Positions 43,558-53,002 of a stretch of DNA of 64,000 nucleotides are shown here, piece after piece. Numbering within the stretch: position 1 is the stretch's first letter; each line of letters opens with the position of its first letter. The notes under the pieces were generated by a model, which was not told where the DNA came from, ran no database searches, and saw only the letters and a program-made list of their open reading frames with translations. Source of the DNA: PALSA-505 sp963702235 (lineage in GTDB: Bacteria; Actinomycetota; Actinomycetes; Streptosporangiales; Streptosporangiaceae); NCBI GenBank assembly GCA_963702235.1, contig CAVPBZ010000021.1, forward strand, positions 186,001 through 250,000. The letters run 5' to 3'. A program made the position numbers and the translations under genes.

Positions 43558-44766
43558 ATGGGAATCCTGGCGTGGGTTACTGGCGGCTCAGGTCGGCGCA
43601 CCGGGCGCTTCCTGCTCGCGGGCGGCAGACTGCCCGCCGGTGTCGTGCTGGCCGGGCTGGTATTGACAGGCACCTCAGCCCCGGCGAGCGCGCAGACCCT
43701 GACCTGGTCAGTGGCGCCTAGCCCCAGCCCGGCTATCGCCTACAATGCCCTCGCTGGCGTGTCCTGCACCTCAGCGACCGCCTGCACGGCCGTGGGCAAT
43801 TACGGCATCAACAGCAGCGTAGGCTCGACCCTCATCGAGTCCTGGAACGGCACCACCTGGTCGGTGGTGCCCAGCCCCAACACCGCGCCCCGAAGCAGCT
43901 CCCTCAGCAGCGTGTCGTGTGTCTCGGCGACCGCGTGCACCGCCGCTGGCTACTACTACACCGCTAGCGCCCAAAAGACCCTGATCGAGTCCTGGAACGG
44001 CACCAGCTGGACGGTGGTACCGAGCCCAAACCGGGATGGCGACGGCAAATTCAATGGCGTGTCATGTGTCTCGGCGACGGCGTGCACGGCCGTGGGCGAC
44101 TACACCACCAGCAGCGTTCGCTACCGGTCCCTGATCGAGTCCTGGAACGGCACCAGCTGGTCGGTGGTACCCAGCCCCAACCGCGCGTACGGCAGCTACC
44201 TCAACAGCGTGTCCTGCACCTCGGCGACCGCCTGCACTGCCGTAGGCAACTACACCACCACCGGGGGCGGCGCTAACGGGACCCTGATCGAGTCCTGGAA
44301 CGGCACCGGCTGGTCGGTGGTGCCCAGCCCCAGCCGCGGCTCCGCCGCCTACCTCAACGGTGTGTCCTGCACCTCGGCGACCGCCTGCACCGCCGTGGGC
44401 AACTACGGCAACGTCAGCGTCACCGCCAGAACCCTGATCGAGTCCTGGAACGGGACCAGTTGGTCGGTGGTCCCCAGCCCCAACCGCGCGTACGGCAGCT
44501 ACCTCAACGGCGTGTCCTGTACCTCAGCGACCGCCTGCACTGCCGTGGGCAACTACACCACCACCGGCGGCGGCGCTAACCAGACCCTGATCGAGTCGTC
44601 GAACGGCACCGGCTGGTCTGTGGTGCCCAGCCCCAGCCGCGGCTCCGGCAGCTTCCTCAGCAGCGTGTCCTGCACCTCAGCGACCTGCACCGCCGCGGGC
44701 AATTACATCAACAAGAGCAGACACCACTACAAGACCCTTATCGAGTCCGGGCCAGCCAGCGGGTAA
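43558..44766 (+). CDS. Secreted protein of seven ~50-residue repeats
   Basis: 402 residues. The signal peptide is LPAGVVLAGLVLTGTSAPAS followed by AQ. Seven repeats follow, each built as WSVVPSPN, then (L)xxVSC(T/V)SATACTAVGNY, then (T)LIESWNGT. Each repeat has a pair of cysteines six apart, which suggests one disulfide per repeat; in the last repeat one residue is missing between them. Seven units fit a seven-bladed beta-propeller. Repeats 4 and 6 are nearly identical, a sign of recent duplication or gene conversion. Binding function unknown. Confidence 0.88.
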   Translation: MGILAWVTGGSGRRTGRFLLAGGRLPAGVVLAGLVLTGTSAPASAQTLTWSVAPSPSPAIAYNALAGVSCTSATACTAVGNYGINSSVGSTLIESWNGTTWSVVPSPNTAPRSSSLSSVSCVSATACTAAGYYYTASAQKTLIESWNGTSWTVVPSPNRDGDGKFNGVSCVSATACTAVGDYTTSSVRYRSLIESWNGTSWSVVPSPNRAYGSYLNSVSCTSATACTAVGNYTTTGGGANGTLIESWNGTGWSVVPSPSRGSAAYLNGVSCTSATACTAVGNYGNVSVTARTLIESWNGTSWSVVPSPNRAYGSYLNGVSCTSATACTAVGNYTTTGGGANQTLIESSNGTGWSVVPSPSRGSGSFLSSVSCTSATCTAAGNYINKSRHHYKTLIESGPASG

Positions 44767-45168
44767 CCTCCACCGCCATGCCCTCCTGCCGCCATGGCCC
44801 GGACGGGGCAGGCGCGGGGACAAGATGAGCAGCGCAACACGGGATATATGGGACAGGGGCGCTGCCCGAAAGTCAAAGGCTGTCGTGTTTCTCCATGTCA
44901 TACCCAGGCGAGGCAGACGAGCGCCTGCGCCGGGCCGGTGCCTAATCGACGCACAGGATCGCACCGCGCAGAAGCCCCGTCACCGGACTTGTGCCGTGGC
45001 TGGGTCCACGGGCGCCAGGACCAGACCGGCAAGCGCGGCGAGCGGGCAGCGTAGCCGGGGGCGCCGTGACGGAGTGCCGCACTGGTCAGGAATCGAGAAG
45101 TGCCGGTCACCGGGCCGCGCCTAGCATGAGGATCGTCCCCATCGGGACTCGTAGGGGAGGAACCTGCA
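44767..45168. other. Intergenic stretch without a supported gene
   Basis: About 400 bp between the repeat-protein gene and the DUF1801 gene. Nothing recognisable. Confidence 0.45.
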
Positions 45169-45639
45169 ATGAAGGACACGCAGAGGTCGGCCCGGAGTAC
45201 CAGCGGCACGGCGTCCCAGAGATTCACGGACGAGGAGCGAGCCGCGATGAAGGAGCGCAGCCAAGAGCAGAAGGCGGCCGCGCGCCGCGGCCCGCGCGCG
45301 GCGAAGGCGGACGGGGAGAGCGACGTACTCGCGAAGATCGCCGAGATGCCGGAACCGGATCGCGTCATGGCCGAGCGGCTCCATGCCATCATCAAGACCA
45401 GCGCGCCGGCCCTCTCGCCGAGAACCTGGTACGGAATGCCCGCATACGCCAAGGACGGCAATATCGTCTGCCACTTCCAGCCCGCGGACAAGTTCAAAAT
45501 GAGGTACGCGACGTTGGGCTTCAGCGACAAGGCGAACCTCGACGAAGGCGCCATGTGGCCGACCGCCTTCGCGCTGAAAGAGTTGACCGCCGCCGAAGAG
45601 GCAAGGATCAGCGCGCTCGTGAAGAAAGCGGTGAGCTGA
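45169..45639 (+). CDS. DUF1801-family protein
   Basis: 156 residues. A charged N-terminal arm (~55 residues, Lys/Arg/Glu-rich) precedes a DUF1801 domain with LHAIIKTSAPALSPRTWYGM, PAYAKDGNIVCHFQPADKFK and LKELTAAEEARISALVKKAV. The fold is that of the small YdhG/Fra-like proteins, sometimes called iron chaperone-like; the function is unproven. GGAGGAACCTGCA precedes the ATG. Confidence 0.88.
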   Translation: MKDTQRSARSTSGTASQRFTDEERAAMKERSQEQKAAARRGPRAAKADGESDVLAKIAEMPEPDRVMAERLHAIIKTSAPALSPRTWYGMPAYAKDGNIVCHFQPADKFKMRYATLGFSDKANLDEGAMWPTAFALKELTAAEEARISALVKKAVS

Positions 45640-45833
45640 GGGCTGAGCAAGCCACTGGACCCCGCCCGAGTGCGGGGCTGGGCCGGTCAGGTCCTTCGTG
45701 GTGGCATACGCCCGGGTCAGTAACCTGCCTGCTGGTGACATGAATGGACGCAGCAGACCATGATCACCGCCAGGCCTCCCTGGCAGGATTGGCCACTGGC
45801 ACGACCAACGCGGCGACCGGGGAAGAGCCGGAG

Positions 45834-46370
45834 ATGAACGCACTGACCGAAGGGTGTATCCGTACCGCCCGTCCTGAAGACGCTGAGCAGATTGCGGCAC
45901 TTCACGTGCGGTCCTGGCAAGCCGCATATCGTGGCCTGCTGCTGCAGGACTATCTGGACCTGCTCGACCCGGCAGATTGGGTCGAGCGATGGCGGCGCAC
46001 GCTGGGTGAGACCGACCAGGCGGCAACCGGGGTTGTGGTTGTAGTGAATGACGGCCAGATATGCGGCGCTACCTGGTTCGGCCCGACCCGCGATACGGAC
46101 AACGATCCGGCGCGCGTCGCCGAACTGGTGGGCATCTACCTGCTGCCTCAGGTATGGGGCAAAGGACTAGGCCGAAACCTGATCACCGCCGCGGTGGAGC
46201 ACCTGGCGTCCGCCGGATACGCGCAGGCGACGCTATGGGTGCTGGAGTCCAACGTGCGTGCGCGCCGCTTCTACGCCAAGGCCGGATGGGCCGAAGACGG
46301 CGCCGTGAAGCAGGATGACAGGCTGGGCTTCCCGATCACCGAGGTCCGTTACCACAGGCAGTTGCCCTAG
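45834..46370 (+). CDS. GNAT-family N-acetyltransferase
   Basis: 178 residues from the ATG at 45834, chosen because the domain begins right after (CIRTARPEDAEQIAALHVRS) and CCGGAG lies upstream. The acetyl-CoA loop is visible as ELVGIYLLPQVWGKGLGRNL, and the C-terminal strand as LWVLESNVRARRFYAKAGW. Substrate unknown. A longer start at 45744 is possible. Confidence 0.88.
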   Translation: MNALTEGCIRTARPEDAEQIAALHVRSWQAAYRGLLLQDYLDLLDPADWVERWRRTLGETDQAATGVVVVVNDGQICGATWFGPTRDTDNDPARVAELVGIYLLPQVWGKGLGRNLITAAVEHLASAGYAQATLWVLESNVRARRFYAKAGWAEDGAVKQDDRLGFPITEVRYHRQLP

Positions 46371-46449
46371 CGATTGATGCAAGCTTGGCGGGCCAAGGTG
46401 GCCTGGTCGGGGGCAGGCGGCCAGTCACGACGCGGATGCATTCGAGCCG

Positions 46450-47337
46450 CTACGAGGCGTGTTTCAAGCGATCAGCGGCGGCGTCAAGGCGTTCGATCCA
46501 TGCCGCTGCATCCACTGAACCGACAGTGCTGCCGGCCAGGCTCAGCAGGCCTTGAACAGCGACGGCCGGCAGCACACCGGAAAGGAGGATCGGCGGCCCC
46601 GTAGGCGGCAATCACCGCGTCCCAGCGCGCGGGCTCCACGGAGGACAACAGCAGCCACGCCGGGTCAAGGACGCCGGGAGCGGCCGATACGTCCTCCCAG
46701 TCCAGCAGCACCACCTCCCCGCCGGGTCCGGTCCGCATGTTCCGCACGGACGCGTCCCCGTGCACGAGGGTCAGCGGGCCCAGGTGGCCGATGTCATGCT
46801 CGCTCTCGGCGACCCTCCCCGCCAGCCGCACGCCTAGCCAGCGCACGCCCGCGGTGAGGTCCGGACGGGAGCGAGTTCCGGCCAGACCCGATCGAACAGC
46901 TCCTCCACCAGGTCAGCGGCGGCTCCGACCGGACGCAGCCAGGGCCACAGCTCCGGCGCGCGCCCCGCCCAGCGGCGGTGCATCCCTGACAGCAAGCGGG
47001 CGGCGGCCACAGGGTCGGCCCCGGGCCGCCAGTCAGACAAATCCTCCAGCACCAGCGTGGTGCCGTCACCCTTGTCCTCAGTCTCGTAACACCGGGGAAC
47101 CCGCACACCCAGGACCGGGGCGATCTCCCGGTAGAACCGCACCTCAGCCCGGAAGCTATCCGGGGCCGCGGTGATCGAGCCGGAAGCCGGAGGTTCCCGG
47201 TGCTTCACGTAACGGGTCACCGCGCTCATGTTATGCAGCCCCAGCGGCACCGCAACGAACGCTCCGGAGGCAGCAGTACGCAGCAGCCGGCGCCGATGGC
47301 TTGCTGTTTCGACGGTGCTGGGTTTGAGTACATCCAT
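46450..47337 (-). pseudogene. Aminoglycoside-phosphotransferase-family protein, frameshifted
   Basis: The N-lobe is seen in frame one (FRAEVRFYREIAPVLGVRVP, then TTLVLEDLSDWRPGADP). A shift near 46850 leads to a frame with the catalytic loop LTLVHGDASVRNM and the metal motif VVLLDWEDVSAAPG. A second shift near 46600 leads to LLSGVLPAVAVQGLLSLAGS and WIERLDAAADRLKHAS, stopping at 46450. The order is that of APH-type kinases. The start is uncertain: MSAVTRY at 47229 or further upstream. It overlaps the divergent NTF2-like gene start. Confidence 0.75.
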
Positions 47338-47731
47338 GTCTGATCAGCCACCGGCCCTGCGCTCCTGGCATGCCGTCGTCGAATCGCGGGACCTGACCCT
47401 CCTGGACGACCTGCTGGCCGACGACGTGGTATTCCGGTCACCAGCCGTATTCGCGCCGCAGGAGGGCAAGGCGCTTGCGGCGCAACACCTGCAGAGCGCG
47501 CTCGTCGTGCTGGGTCCTTCCCTGCGCTACGTCAGCCAGTGGCATGACCCCGGCAGCGCGGTGCTGGAGTTCGAGGCCCAGCTCGAGGGTGTCTATATCC
47601 AGGGCGTGGACATGCTGCGGTGGAACAAGGCGGACCAGCTGGTCAGCTTTACCGTGATGGTCCGGCCGATGCGCGGGCTGCAGAAGCTGATCGAGCGGAT
47701 GGGACGCCAGCTAGCCGCAGGTCAAGGCTGA
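47336..47731 (+). CDS. NTF2-like (SnoaL-type) protein
   Basis: 131 residues forming one cone-shaped alpha+beta domain: ALRSWHAVVESRDLTLLDDL, LADDVVFRSPAVFAPQEGK and LEGVYIQGVDMLRWNKADQL. The family includes isomerases and cyclases as well as binding proteins, so no reaction is assigned. It starts at an ATG facing the APH-type gene on the other strand. Confidence 0.85.
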   Translation: MSDQPPALRSWHAVVESRDLTLLDDLLADDVVFRSPAVFAPQEGKALAAQHLQSALVVLGPSLRYVSQWHDPGSAVLEFEAQLEGVYIQGVDMLRWNKADQLVSFTVMVRPMRGLQKLIERMGRQLAAGQG

Positions 47732-47816
47732 TCACCCGTACCCAGCGCGGGCCCAGACACCGTGTCCGCGCTTGGGCCCGGGACATGCTGTCGGTGCCCT
47801 GCGGCACAATCGGGGC

Positions 47817-48440
47817 ATGGAGAAGCCGAGGATCGCACCGGCCGAGGAGTGGCAGCACGCCCGCGATGAGCTGCTCAAGGCCGAGAAGGAAGCCACCCGC
47901 GCGCTGGACGCCCTGGCCGCGCGGCGCCGCCGCCTGCCGATGGTCGCGTTCGACGGCGGGTACGCGTTCGAGACGCCCGACGGTAGAAAGACCCTGCTCG
48001 ACCTCTTCGACGGCAGAGGTCAGCTCGTCGCCTACCAGTTCATGGACAACGGGCCGGATGACTGCTGCCCGGGCTGCACGGCGTTCACGAACAGCGTCAC
48101 CGGCCTGGGCAGGCTGGCCGAGTCCGGGGTCAGCTGGGTGACCGTGTCCAACATGCCGCTCGCCCAGATCGAGGCCTACAAGGCGCGGATGGGGTGGACG
48201 ATGCCGTTCGTGTCCTCTCGCGGCACCTCGTTCTCCGCCGACTGCGGCGCCGACGGCGGTTTCATGCTGAGCGTGTTCCTGCGCGACGGCGACGACGTCT
48301 ACCGGACGTATTTCACTACTGCCCGCGGGGTGGACCGGCTCCTCTTCACCAACAACATCCTCGATCTCACCCCGTACGGCCGGCAGGAGGAGTGGGAGGA
48401 TTCCCCGCTCGGCTGGCCGCAGCATCCCACATACGGATAA
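47817..48440 (+). CDS. DUF899-family thioredoxin-like protein
   Basis: 207 residues. An N-terminal helix (EEWQHARDELLKAEKEATRA) is followed by a thioredoxin-like fold with LDLFDGRGQLVAYQFMDNGP, the cysteines in DDCCPGCTAF, and LGWPQHPTYG at the end. DUF899 proteins are predicted thiol-dependent oxidoreductases. The ATG at 47817 has only GGGG before it. Confidence 0.85.
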   Translation: MEKPRIAPAEEWQHARDELLKAEKEATRALDALAARRRRLPMVAFDGGYAFETPDGRKTLLDLFDGRGQLVAYQFMDNGPDDCCPGCTAFTNSVTGLGRLAESGVSWVTVSNMPLAQIEAYKARMGWTMPFVSSRGTSFSADCGADGGFMLSVFLRDGDDVYRTYFTTARGVDRLLFTNNILDLTPYGRQEEWEDSPLGWPQHPTYG

Positions 48441-48591
48441 CCCGCCCGCCGCACGCGCACCCGCACCCATACCCGCGCCCCGAGCCGGGCGTGCGCGGTG
48501 ACCCTGGCACCGGACGCACCAGACGTGCCGGATGCGCTCCCCTCTGCGCGCAGACGGTACAGCGAGCGTCCCGGCCGTCCGCCACTACACT

Positions 48592-48668
48592 GGGCCTCGC
48601 GGCGGTGGGACTCGCCGCCCTCAGCTTGCCGAGGCAACCGCGGCTAACGCCGCCAACGGTCCCTGCCG
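48592..48668 (+). promoter_or_regulatory. Probable fluoride (crcB) riboswitch
   Basis: GGCGGTGGGACTCGCC (48601-48616) matches the crcB motif's opening stem, consensus GGCGATGGNNTTCGCC. AACCGC (48636-48641) and CCAACGGTCCCTGC (48653-48666) follow in the expected order. GGGAC of the loop can pair with GTCCC, as in the riboswitch pseudoknot. It lies directly upstream of crcB, whose start is 32 bp further on. Two consensus positions differ (G for A in the first stem, AACG for GATG), so it needs a covariance-model check. Confidence 0.6.
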
Positions 48669-48699
48669 GATGCGTCCGATCAACGCGGTAGGGAGAGTC

Positions 48700-49191
48700 G
48701 TGCGAGCTGAGAGCCGTCGTCAGTCACGAGCCAGCGACCCTGGCATCCCGGCTCAGCCGCGCTGGCGGCAGCCGCCGCTGCGCCGCATCCCCTGGCTGAG
48801 GCTGGGCATGATCGCAGCGGGCGGGATACTCGGCGCACTGGCCCGCCAGGGCCTGCAGACCGCGTTCCCGCATCCGGTCGGCGGCTTCGACTGGACGATG
48901 CTGGGCATCAACGTGGCCGGCTGCGGCCTGATCGGCGTGCTGATGGTGGCCATCACCGAGGTCCGGCATGCTCATCGGCTGACCGCCTCGTTCCTGGGGG
49001 TAGGCGTGCTCGGCGGCTTTACCAGCTTCTCCACCTACATCATCGACATCCAGAAATCGATCGGCGCGGGCGCGCCGCAGATCGCGCTGGCCTACCTAGC
49101 CGCCACCCTCGCCACGGCGCTGCTGGCCGTCGCGGCCGGGATGACGCTCACCCGGCTGATCGCCCGGCCGCATGGTAGGGACAGATCATGA
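48700..49191 (+). CDS. crcB: Fluoride channel CrcB/Fluc, subunit 1
   Basis: About 163 residues from a GTG with GGGAG six bases upstream; a longer open frame begins inside the riboswitch and is less likely. Four membrane helices carry the Fluc signatures GGILGALARQGLQ, MLGINVAGCGLIGVLMV and VLGGFTSFSTYIID. The FTSFSTY stretch lines the fluoride path. It overlaps the DUF190 gene by four bases (ATGA). With the second crcB gene it probably forms a heteromeric channel that exports fluoride. Confidence 0.93.
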   Translation: MRAESRRQSRASDPGIPAQPRWRQPPLRRIPWLRLGMIAAGGILGALARQGLQTAFPHPVGGFDWTMLGINVAGCGLIGVLMVAITEVRHAHRLTASFLGVGVLGGFTSFSTYIIDIQKSIGAGAPQIALAYLAATLATALLAVAAGMTLTRLIARPHGRDRS

Positions 49192-49550
49192 GACTTGAAG
49201 GCCCCGCTGTACGGCTGACCATTTTCATCGGGGAGAACGACCACTGGCACCACAAGCCGCTCTACACCGAGATCGTGCACCGCGCCCACCAGGCCGGGCT
49301 GGCCGGCGCGAGCGTGCTGCGCGGCATCGAGGGTTACGGCGCCTCCAGCCGCATCCACACCAGCCGCATCCTGTCGCTGTCCGACGACCTGCCGCTGGCG
49401 ATCATCATCGTCAACGGTGGGGACAAGATCCGGGCCTTCCTGCCCCAGATCGACGAGCTTGTCGCAGAGGGCCTGGTCATCATCGACCCGGTCGAAGTCA
49501 TCCGTTACGCCGGGCGTCCAGGCGGCAGTGGGCAGGCGGCCCCGCAGTGA
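49188..49550 (+). CDS. DUF190-family protein
   Basis: 120 residues with the DUF190 ferredoxin-like fold: VRLTIFIGENDHWHHKPLYT, GLAGASVLRGIEGYGASSRI and PLAIIIVNGGDKIRAFLPQ. Genes of this family are regular partners of crcB, and the GII-like fold suggests a regulatory role. It overlaps both crcB genes by four bases, so all three are translated as one unit. Confidence 0.92.
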   Translation: MRLEGPAVRLTIFIGENDHWHHKPLYTEIVHRAHQAGLAGASVLRGIEGYGASSRIHTSRILSLSDDLPLAIIIVNGGDKIRAFLPQIDELVAEGLVIIDPVEVIRYAGRPGGSGQAAPQ

Positions 49551-49909
49551 CTGTGCTGCTGATCGCCCTGGGCGCCGCGGTCGGGGCGCCCGCCCGGTAC
49601 CTGACCGACCGGGCGGTGGGGAGGCGGCATGACTCGGTCTTCCCGTGGGGCACGTTCATCGTCAACGTCACCGGATCGGCCTTGCTAGGCTTCCTGGCGG
49701 CCCTGCCGGGACATGGCGCGGCGGCAACGGTCACCGGAACCGCGTTCTGCGGTGCCTTCACCACCTACTCCACCTTCGGTTACGAGACCGTGCGGCTGGT
49801 CGAAGACCGCGCCTACCTGTTCGCCTGCCTCAACGCCGCCGCCAGCATCATCGCCGCGCTCGGCGCCGCCTACGCCGGCCTGGTGATCGCCCACGCGATT
49901 GCGGCATAG
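49547..49909 (+). CDS. crcB: Fluoride channel CrcB/Fluc, subunit 2
   Basis: 120 residues, four membrane helices, with GAPARYLTDRAV, FIVNVTGSALLGFLAAL and FCGAFTTYSTFGYETVRL. The FTTYSTF motif is the second form of the Fluc pore motif. Last gene of the fluoride operon. Confidence 0.93.
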   Translation: MTVLLIALGAAVGAPARYLTDRAVGRRHDSVFPWGTFIVNVTGSALLGFLAALPGHGAAATVTGTAFCGAFTTYSTFGYETVRLVEDRAYLFACLNAAASIIAALGAAYAGLVIAHAIAA

Positions 49910-50011
49910 CCACCGCCCGGGCCGGCCAGCCGGGCCGCCAGCCGGGCCGGACGGCAGGGCCGGTAGCCTGTCCGGGCTGGGCCACCTGACCCTTTCCGCG
50001 GAGGCTGGCTG

Positions 50012-51730
50012 ATGAATCCGCTGTCCCGCATCGCTGCCCGTGCGGCTGACCGCGCGATCGGCCTACCCGGCGCGGCGGTGCCGTATGTGCTGCGACGCGA
50101 TGTCCCGGTCCGGATGACCGACGGCGTCGTCCTGCTGGGTGATCATTACCGGCCCGCCGGGAATGACCTGGCAGCTGACCAGCCGCTTCCGGTGGTGCTG
50201 ATCCGCTCCCCGTATGGCCGGGCGGGCATGGCGGCCCTCTTGTTCGCGGCGCCGCTGGCGCGCCGCGGGTTCCAGGTATTCATCCAGAGCACCCGCGGGA
50301 CGTTCGGCTCGGGCGGTCAGTTCCGCCCGTTCACCACCGAACGGCAGGATGGCCTGGCCACGGTGGCATGGCTGCGCGATCAGCCGTGGTGTGACGGCCA
50401 GGTGTCGATGACCGGCGGCAGCTATCTCGGACACACGCAGTGGGCCGTTGCCCCCTACGCCGATCCGCCGCTGCGGTCGGTGTCGCTCAACATCACCGCC
50501 GCGAAGATGTCCGCCGCTTTCTACGTCCACGGCACGCCGGGTCTCCAGAACGCGCTGAACTGGACCGGGCTCATCGGCAGGCAGGAACGGCGGCCTGCGC
50601 GGCGTCATCCCGAACCCGCTGCAGATGGCCAGGATGAAACGAGCGCTGCGGAAGGTCCCGCTGCAGGCCGCCGACGTCGATGTGGCCGGCGCGCCGGTCG
50701 CGTTCTGGCGGGACTTCATCGATCACGCCGCCCCGGCCGACGGCTTCTGGGCGGGCGCCGATCACGACGGCGCCGACCTGACCCGGCTCCCGCCGGTGAG
50801 CATGGTGACCGGATGGTGGGACCTGTTCCTGCCCCGCCAGCTGCGCGACTACGCGGCCATCCGCGCGGCCGGCGGCACGGCGCGGATCACCGTCGGGCCC
50901 TGGCTGCACGCCGAGCCAGGCGAGCTGAAGGCCATCGTCCAGCAGGACGTCGCCTGGCTGGACCACCACCTGCGCGGCGGCCCGCGGCCTGCGGGTGCCC
51001 CGGTGAGCGTATTCCAGCAGGAGGCCGGCCGCTGGCTCGGCTTCGAGGAGTGGCCGCCGCCGTCCGCCGTGAGCACGGCCTACTACCTGCGCGCCGACGG
51101 CAGCCTGAGCCGGGACGCCGAGCCTGGCGACGCCGCACCCCGCACGTTCGTCTACGACCCTGCCGACCCGACGCCGTCCGCGGGCGGCCCGCTCCTGCAG
51201 CCGCCGGGCAAGCAGGTCGACAACGCCGCGATCGAAGCCCGGCCGGACGTGCTGACCTACACCACCGAGCCGTTTCCCGCCGACCTGGACCTGGTCGGCC
51301 CGGTCAGCGCCCGTATCTTCGTGCGCGCCGGCCGCAAGTACGCCGACCTTTTCGTCCGGATCTGTGATGTTGACGTCAAGGGCGTCTCCCGCAACGTCGT
51401 GGACGGCATCCGGCGGCTCTGCCCGCAGACCGTGCCCGCGCCCGACGTGCGGGCCGGCGACGACGGGATCATGGAAGTGGACGTAGAGCTGTTCCCGACG
51501 GCGTACCGGGTGCCGGCCGGACACCGGATCCGGGTGCAGGTCACCGGCGGCGCGTTTCCCCGGTTCGCCCGCAACCTCGGCACGGCGGAGCCGTTCGGCA
51601 CCGCCACCACAGCGGTGCGGTGCCGGTTCGAGATCCATCACGACTCCCGGCACCCCGCGCACGTGCTGCTGCCGGTCTTGAATTCTCCCTCTGCGCTAGC
51701 GAAAGACACACTCGCCGTGATCACATAATC
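50012..51730 (+). pseudogene. CocE/NonD (X-Pro dipeptidyl-peptidase, S15-type) hydrolase, frameshifted
   Basis: The first ~193 residues include VPVRMTDGVVLLGDHYRPAG and the nucleophile elbow QVSMTGGSYLGHTQWA (Ser). Near 50585 the frame shifts by one base. The second frame gives GLRGVIPNPLQMARMKRALR, MVTGWWDLFLPRQLRDYAAI (Asp), TVGPWLHAEPGELKAI (His) and a C-terminal jelly-roll (GHRIRVQVTGGAFPRFARNL). All catalytic residues are present, so a sequencing error is possible. The extreme C-terminus appears replaced by the neighbouring transposase remnant. Confidence 0.85.
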
Positions 51731-52207
51731 GGGGGACAGGTGCTTCCCGTCCTTGACCGACTGAGTCTCCTTGAGTGCGATCACCGGCCGGATGCTCCGC
51801 GACTCGCACGTGTCGTACATCGGCCCGCCGTAGTAGCCTTGTCCAGCACGCAAACGCCGGGGGCGAAGCCGCGCCGGTCAGCGTATCCAGCAGGGCACCC
51901 ACTTCCCCCTGCTCGGGCTCGCCGGATGCTTGACGGTCCAGGCGACCGGCAATTCGGTGGCAGTGTCTACAGCGGCAGTGCAATTTGTAGCCGTAATACG
52001 CGCCGCCCTTTCGCGTGGAAATTGACGACCGGTGCCCCCATCCAGCAAGGGTCGGCCAGCGAGTAGCAGCGGGCCATTCTTGTTGCCGACGTGCTTGTGG
52101 CCATTCGCGAAGGCAGGCATATCCGAACCGTCAATCGCGAGGTCTGGCGATCCAGGGTTCGCCTCCCGCAGGGTGGCGAGAATAACGGCTCCGATCCAGC
52201 CGATCAC
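51688..52207 (-). pseudogene. Transposase remnant (IS4/IS1182-like)
   Basis: Minus-strand pieces in three frames: LAIDGSDMPAFANGHKHV near 52135, ATELPVAWTVKHPASPS near 51950, and MYDTCESRSIRPVIALKETQ near 51790. Their order and sequence fit a DDE transposase of the DUF4277/IS1182-like group. It is dead and ends against the hydrolase gene. Confidence 0.65.
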
Positions 52208-52248
52208 GCCGGCGCCGGCGCCGTGCGGCGCCGGCCCCCGGGCGCTGG

Positions 52249-52832
52249 CTAGCTGCTGAGAACCTTGTTCGGGTCGTACACGACGACCGTGCCCGCGATG
52301 AGGTCGTGCAGGGTCCTGCGGTCGGGGCGGGTGAGCATCAAGATCAACGATACGAGCAGGGTAATCACGGACAAGATGCCCTCAGCCAGCCGTCCGACGA
52401 TCTCGCGCAGCGCCATCCACCACCAGCCGGCCACGCGACGGTCGTCGGGCCGCCAGCAGCGCATGCCCAGGACCTGCAGCGCCGGGGTCTGACCGTTACC
52501 CCAGACGATCAGGCCCCAGATGAGGTACCCGATGCCGAGCGTGACGATCGCCAGCGGGATAGCCAGGAAATACGCACCGATCCGCCGGCCCACGCTGGCC
52601 AGCTCTGTACCCTGCGCAGGACCAGGCCGCTCGCCGCGTCGAGATAGGTGCCCGAGGCAGCGAGCCCGGTTCCAGGCTGCTCATAGGCGTAGGCGCCGGG
52701 CGGCGGCATGGGCGTATCGTACGGGTCAGCAGGCGGGGGCTGCTCGTAGGCGTATCCGGCACCCGGCGCTCCCGGCGGCGGGAGGGTTCCCGGCGGCGGC
52801 TGCTGAATGTTCGGGTCAGGAGGCTGGGTCAT
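52249..52832 (-). pseudogene. RDD-family membrane protein with Pro-rich head, frameshifted
   Basis: The ATG at 52832 opens a Pro/Tyr-rich cytoplasmic head (QQPPPGTLPPPGAPGAGYAY). A one-base shift near 52615 joins it to the RDD domain: VGRRIGAYFLAIPLAIVTLG, TPALQVLGMRCWRPDD and RPDRRTLHDLIAGTVVVYDP, with two or three helices. RDD proteins are small membrane proteins, in some cases ion transporters. Probably intact if the shift is a sequencing error. Confidence 0.78.
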
Positions 52833-53002
52833 GTCATGCCCTGTCTCTCGAGAATTCCGGTGCCTGACGTACTGCCGCAGCCGAGGGGAGATGCGCCAGA
52901 TCCGGGCTAGGGAACTCGGCCGGTGGCGAGGTGTCGGGTAATCGTCCCGTACATCGGCTGGTGCCCGCATGCCTCCGCGCCGGATAGCGGGATGATGGGC
53001 GG

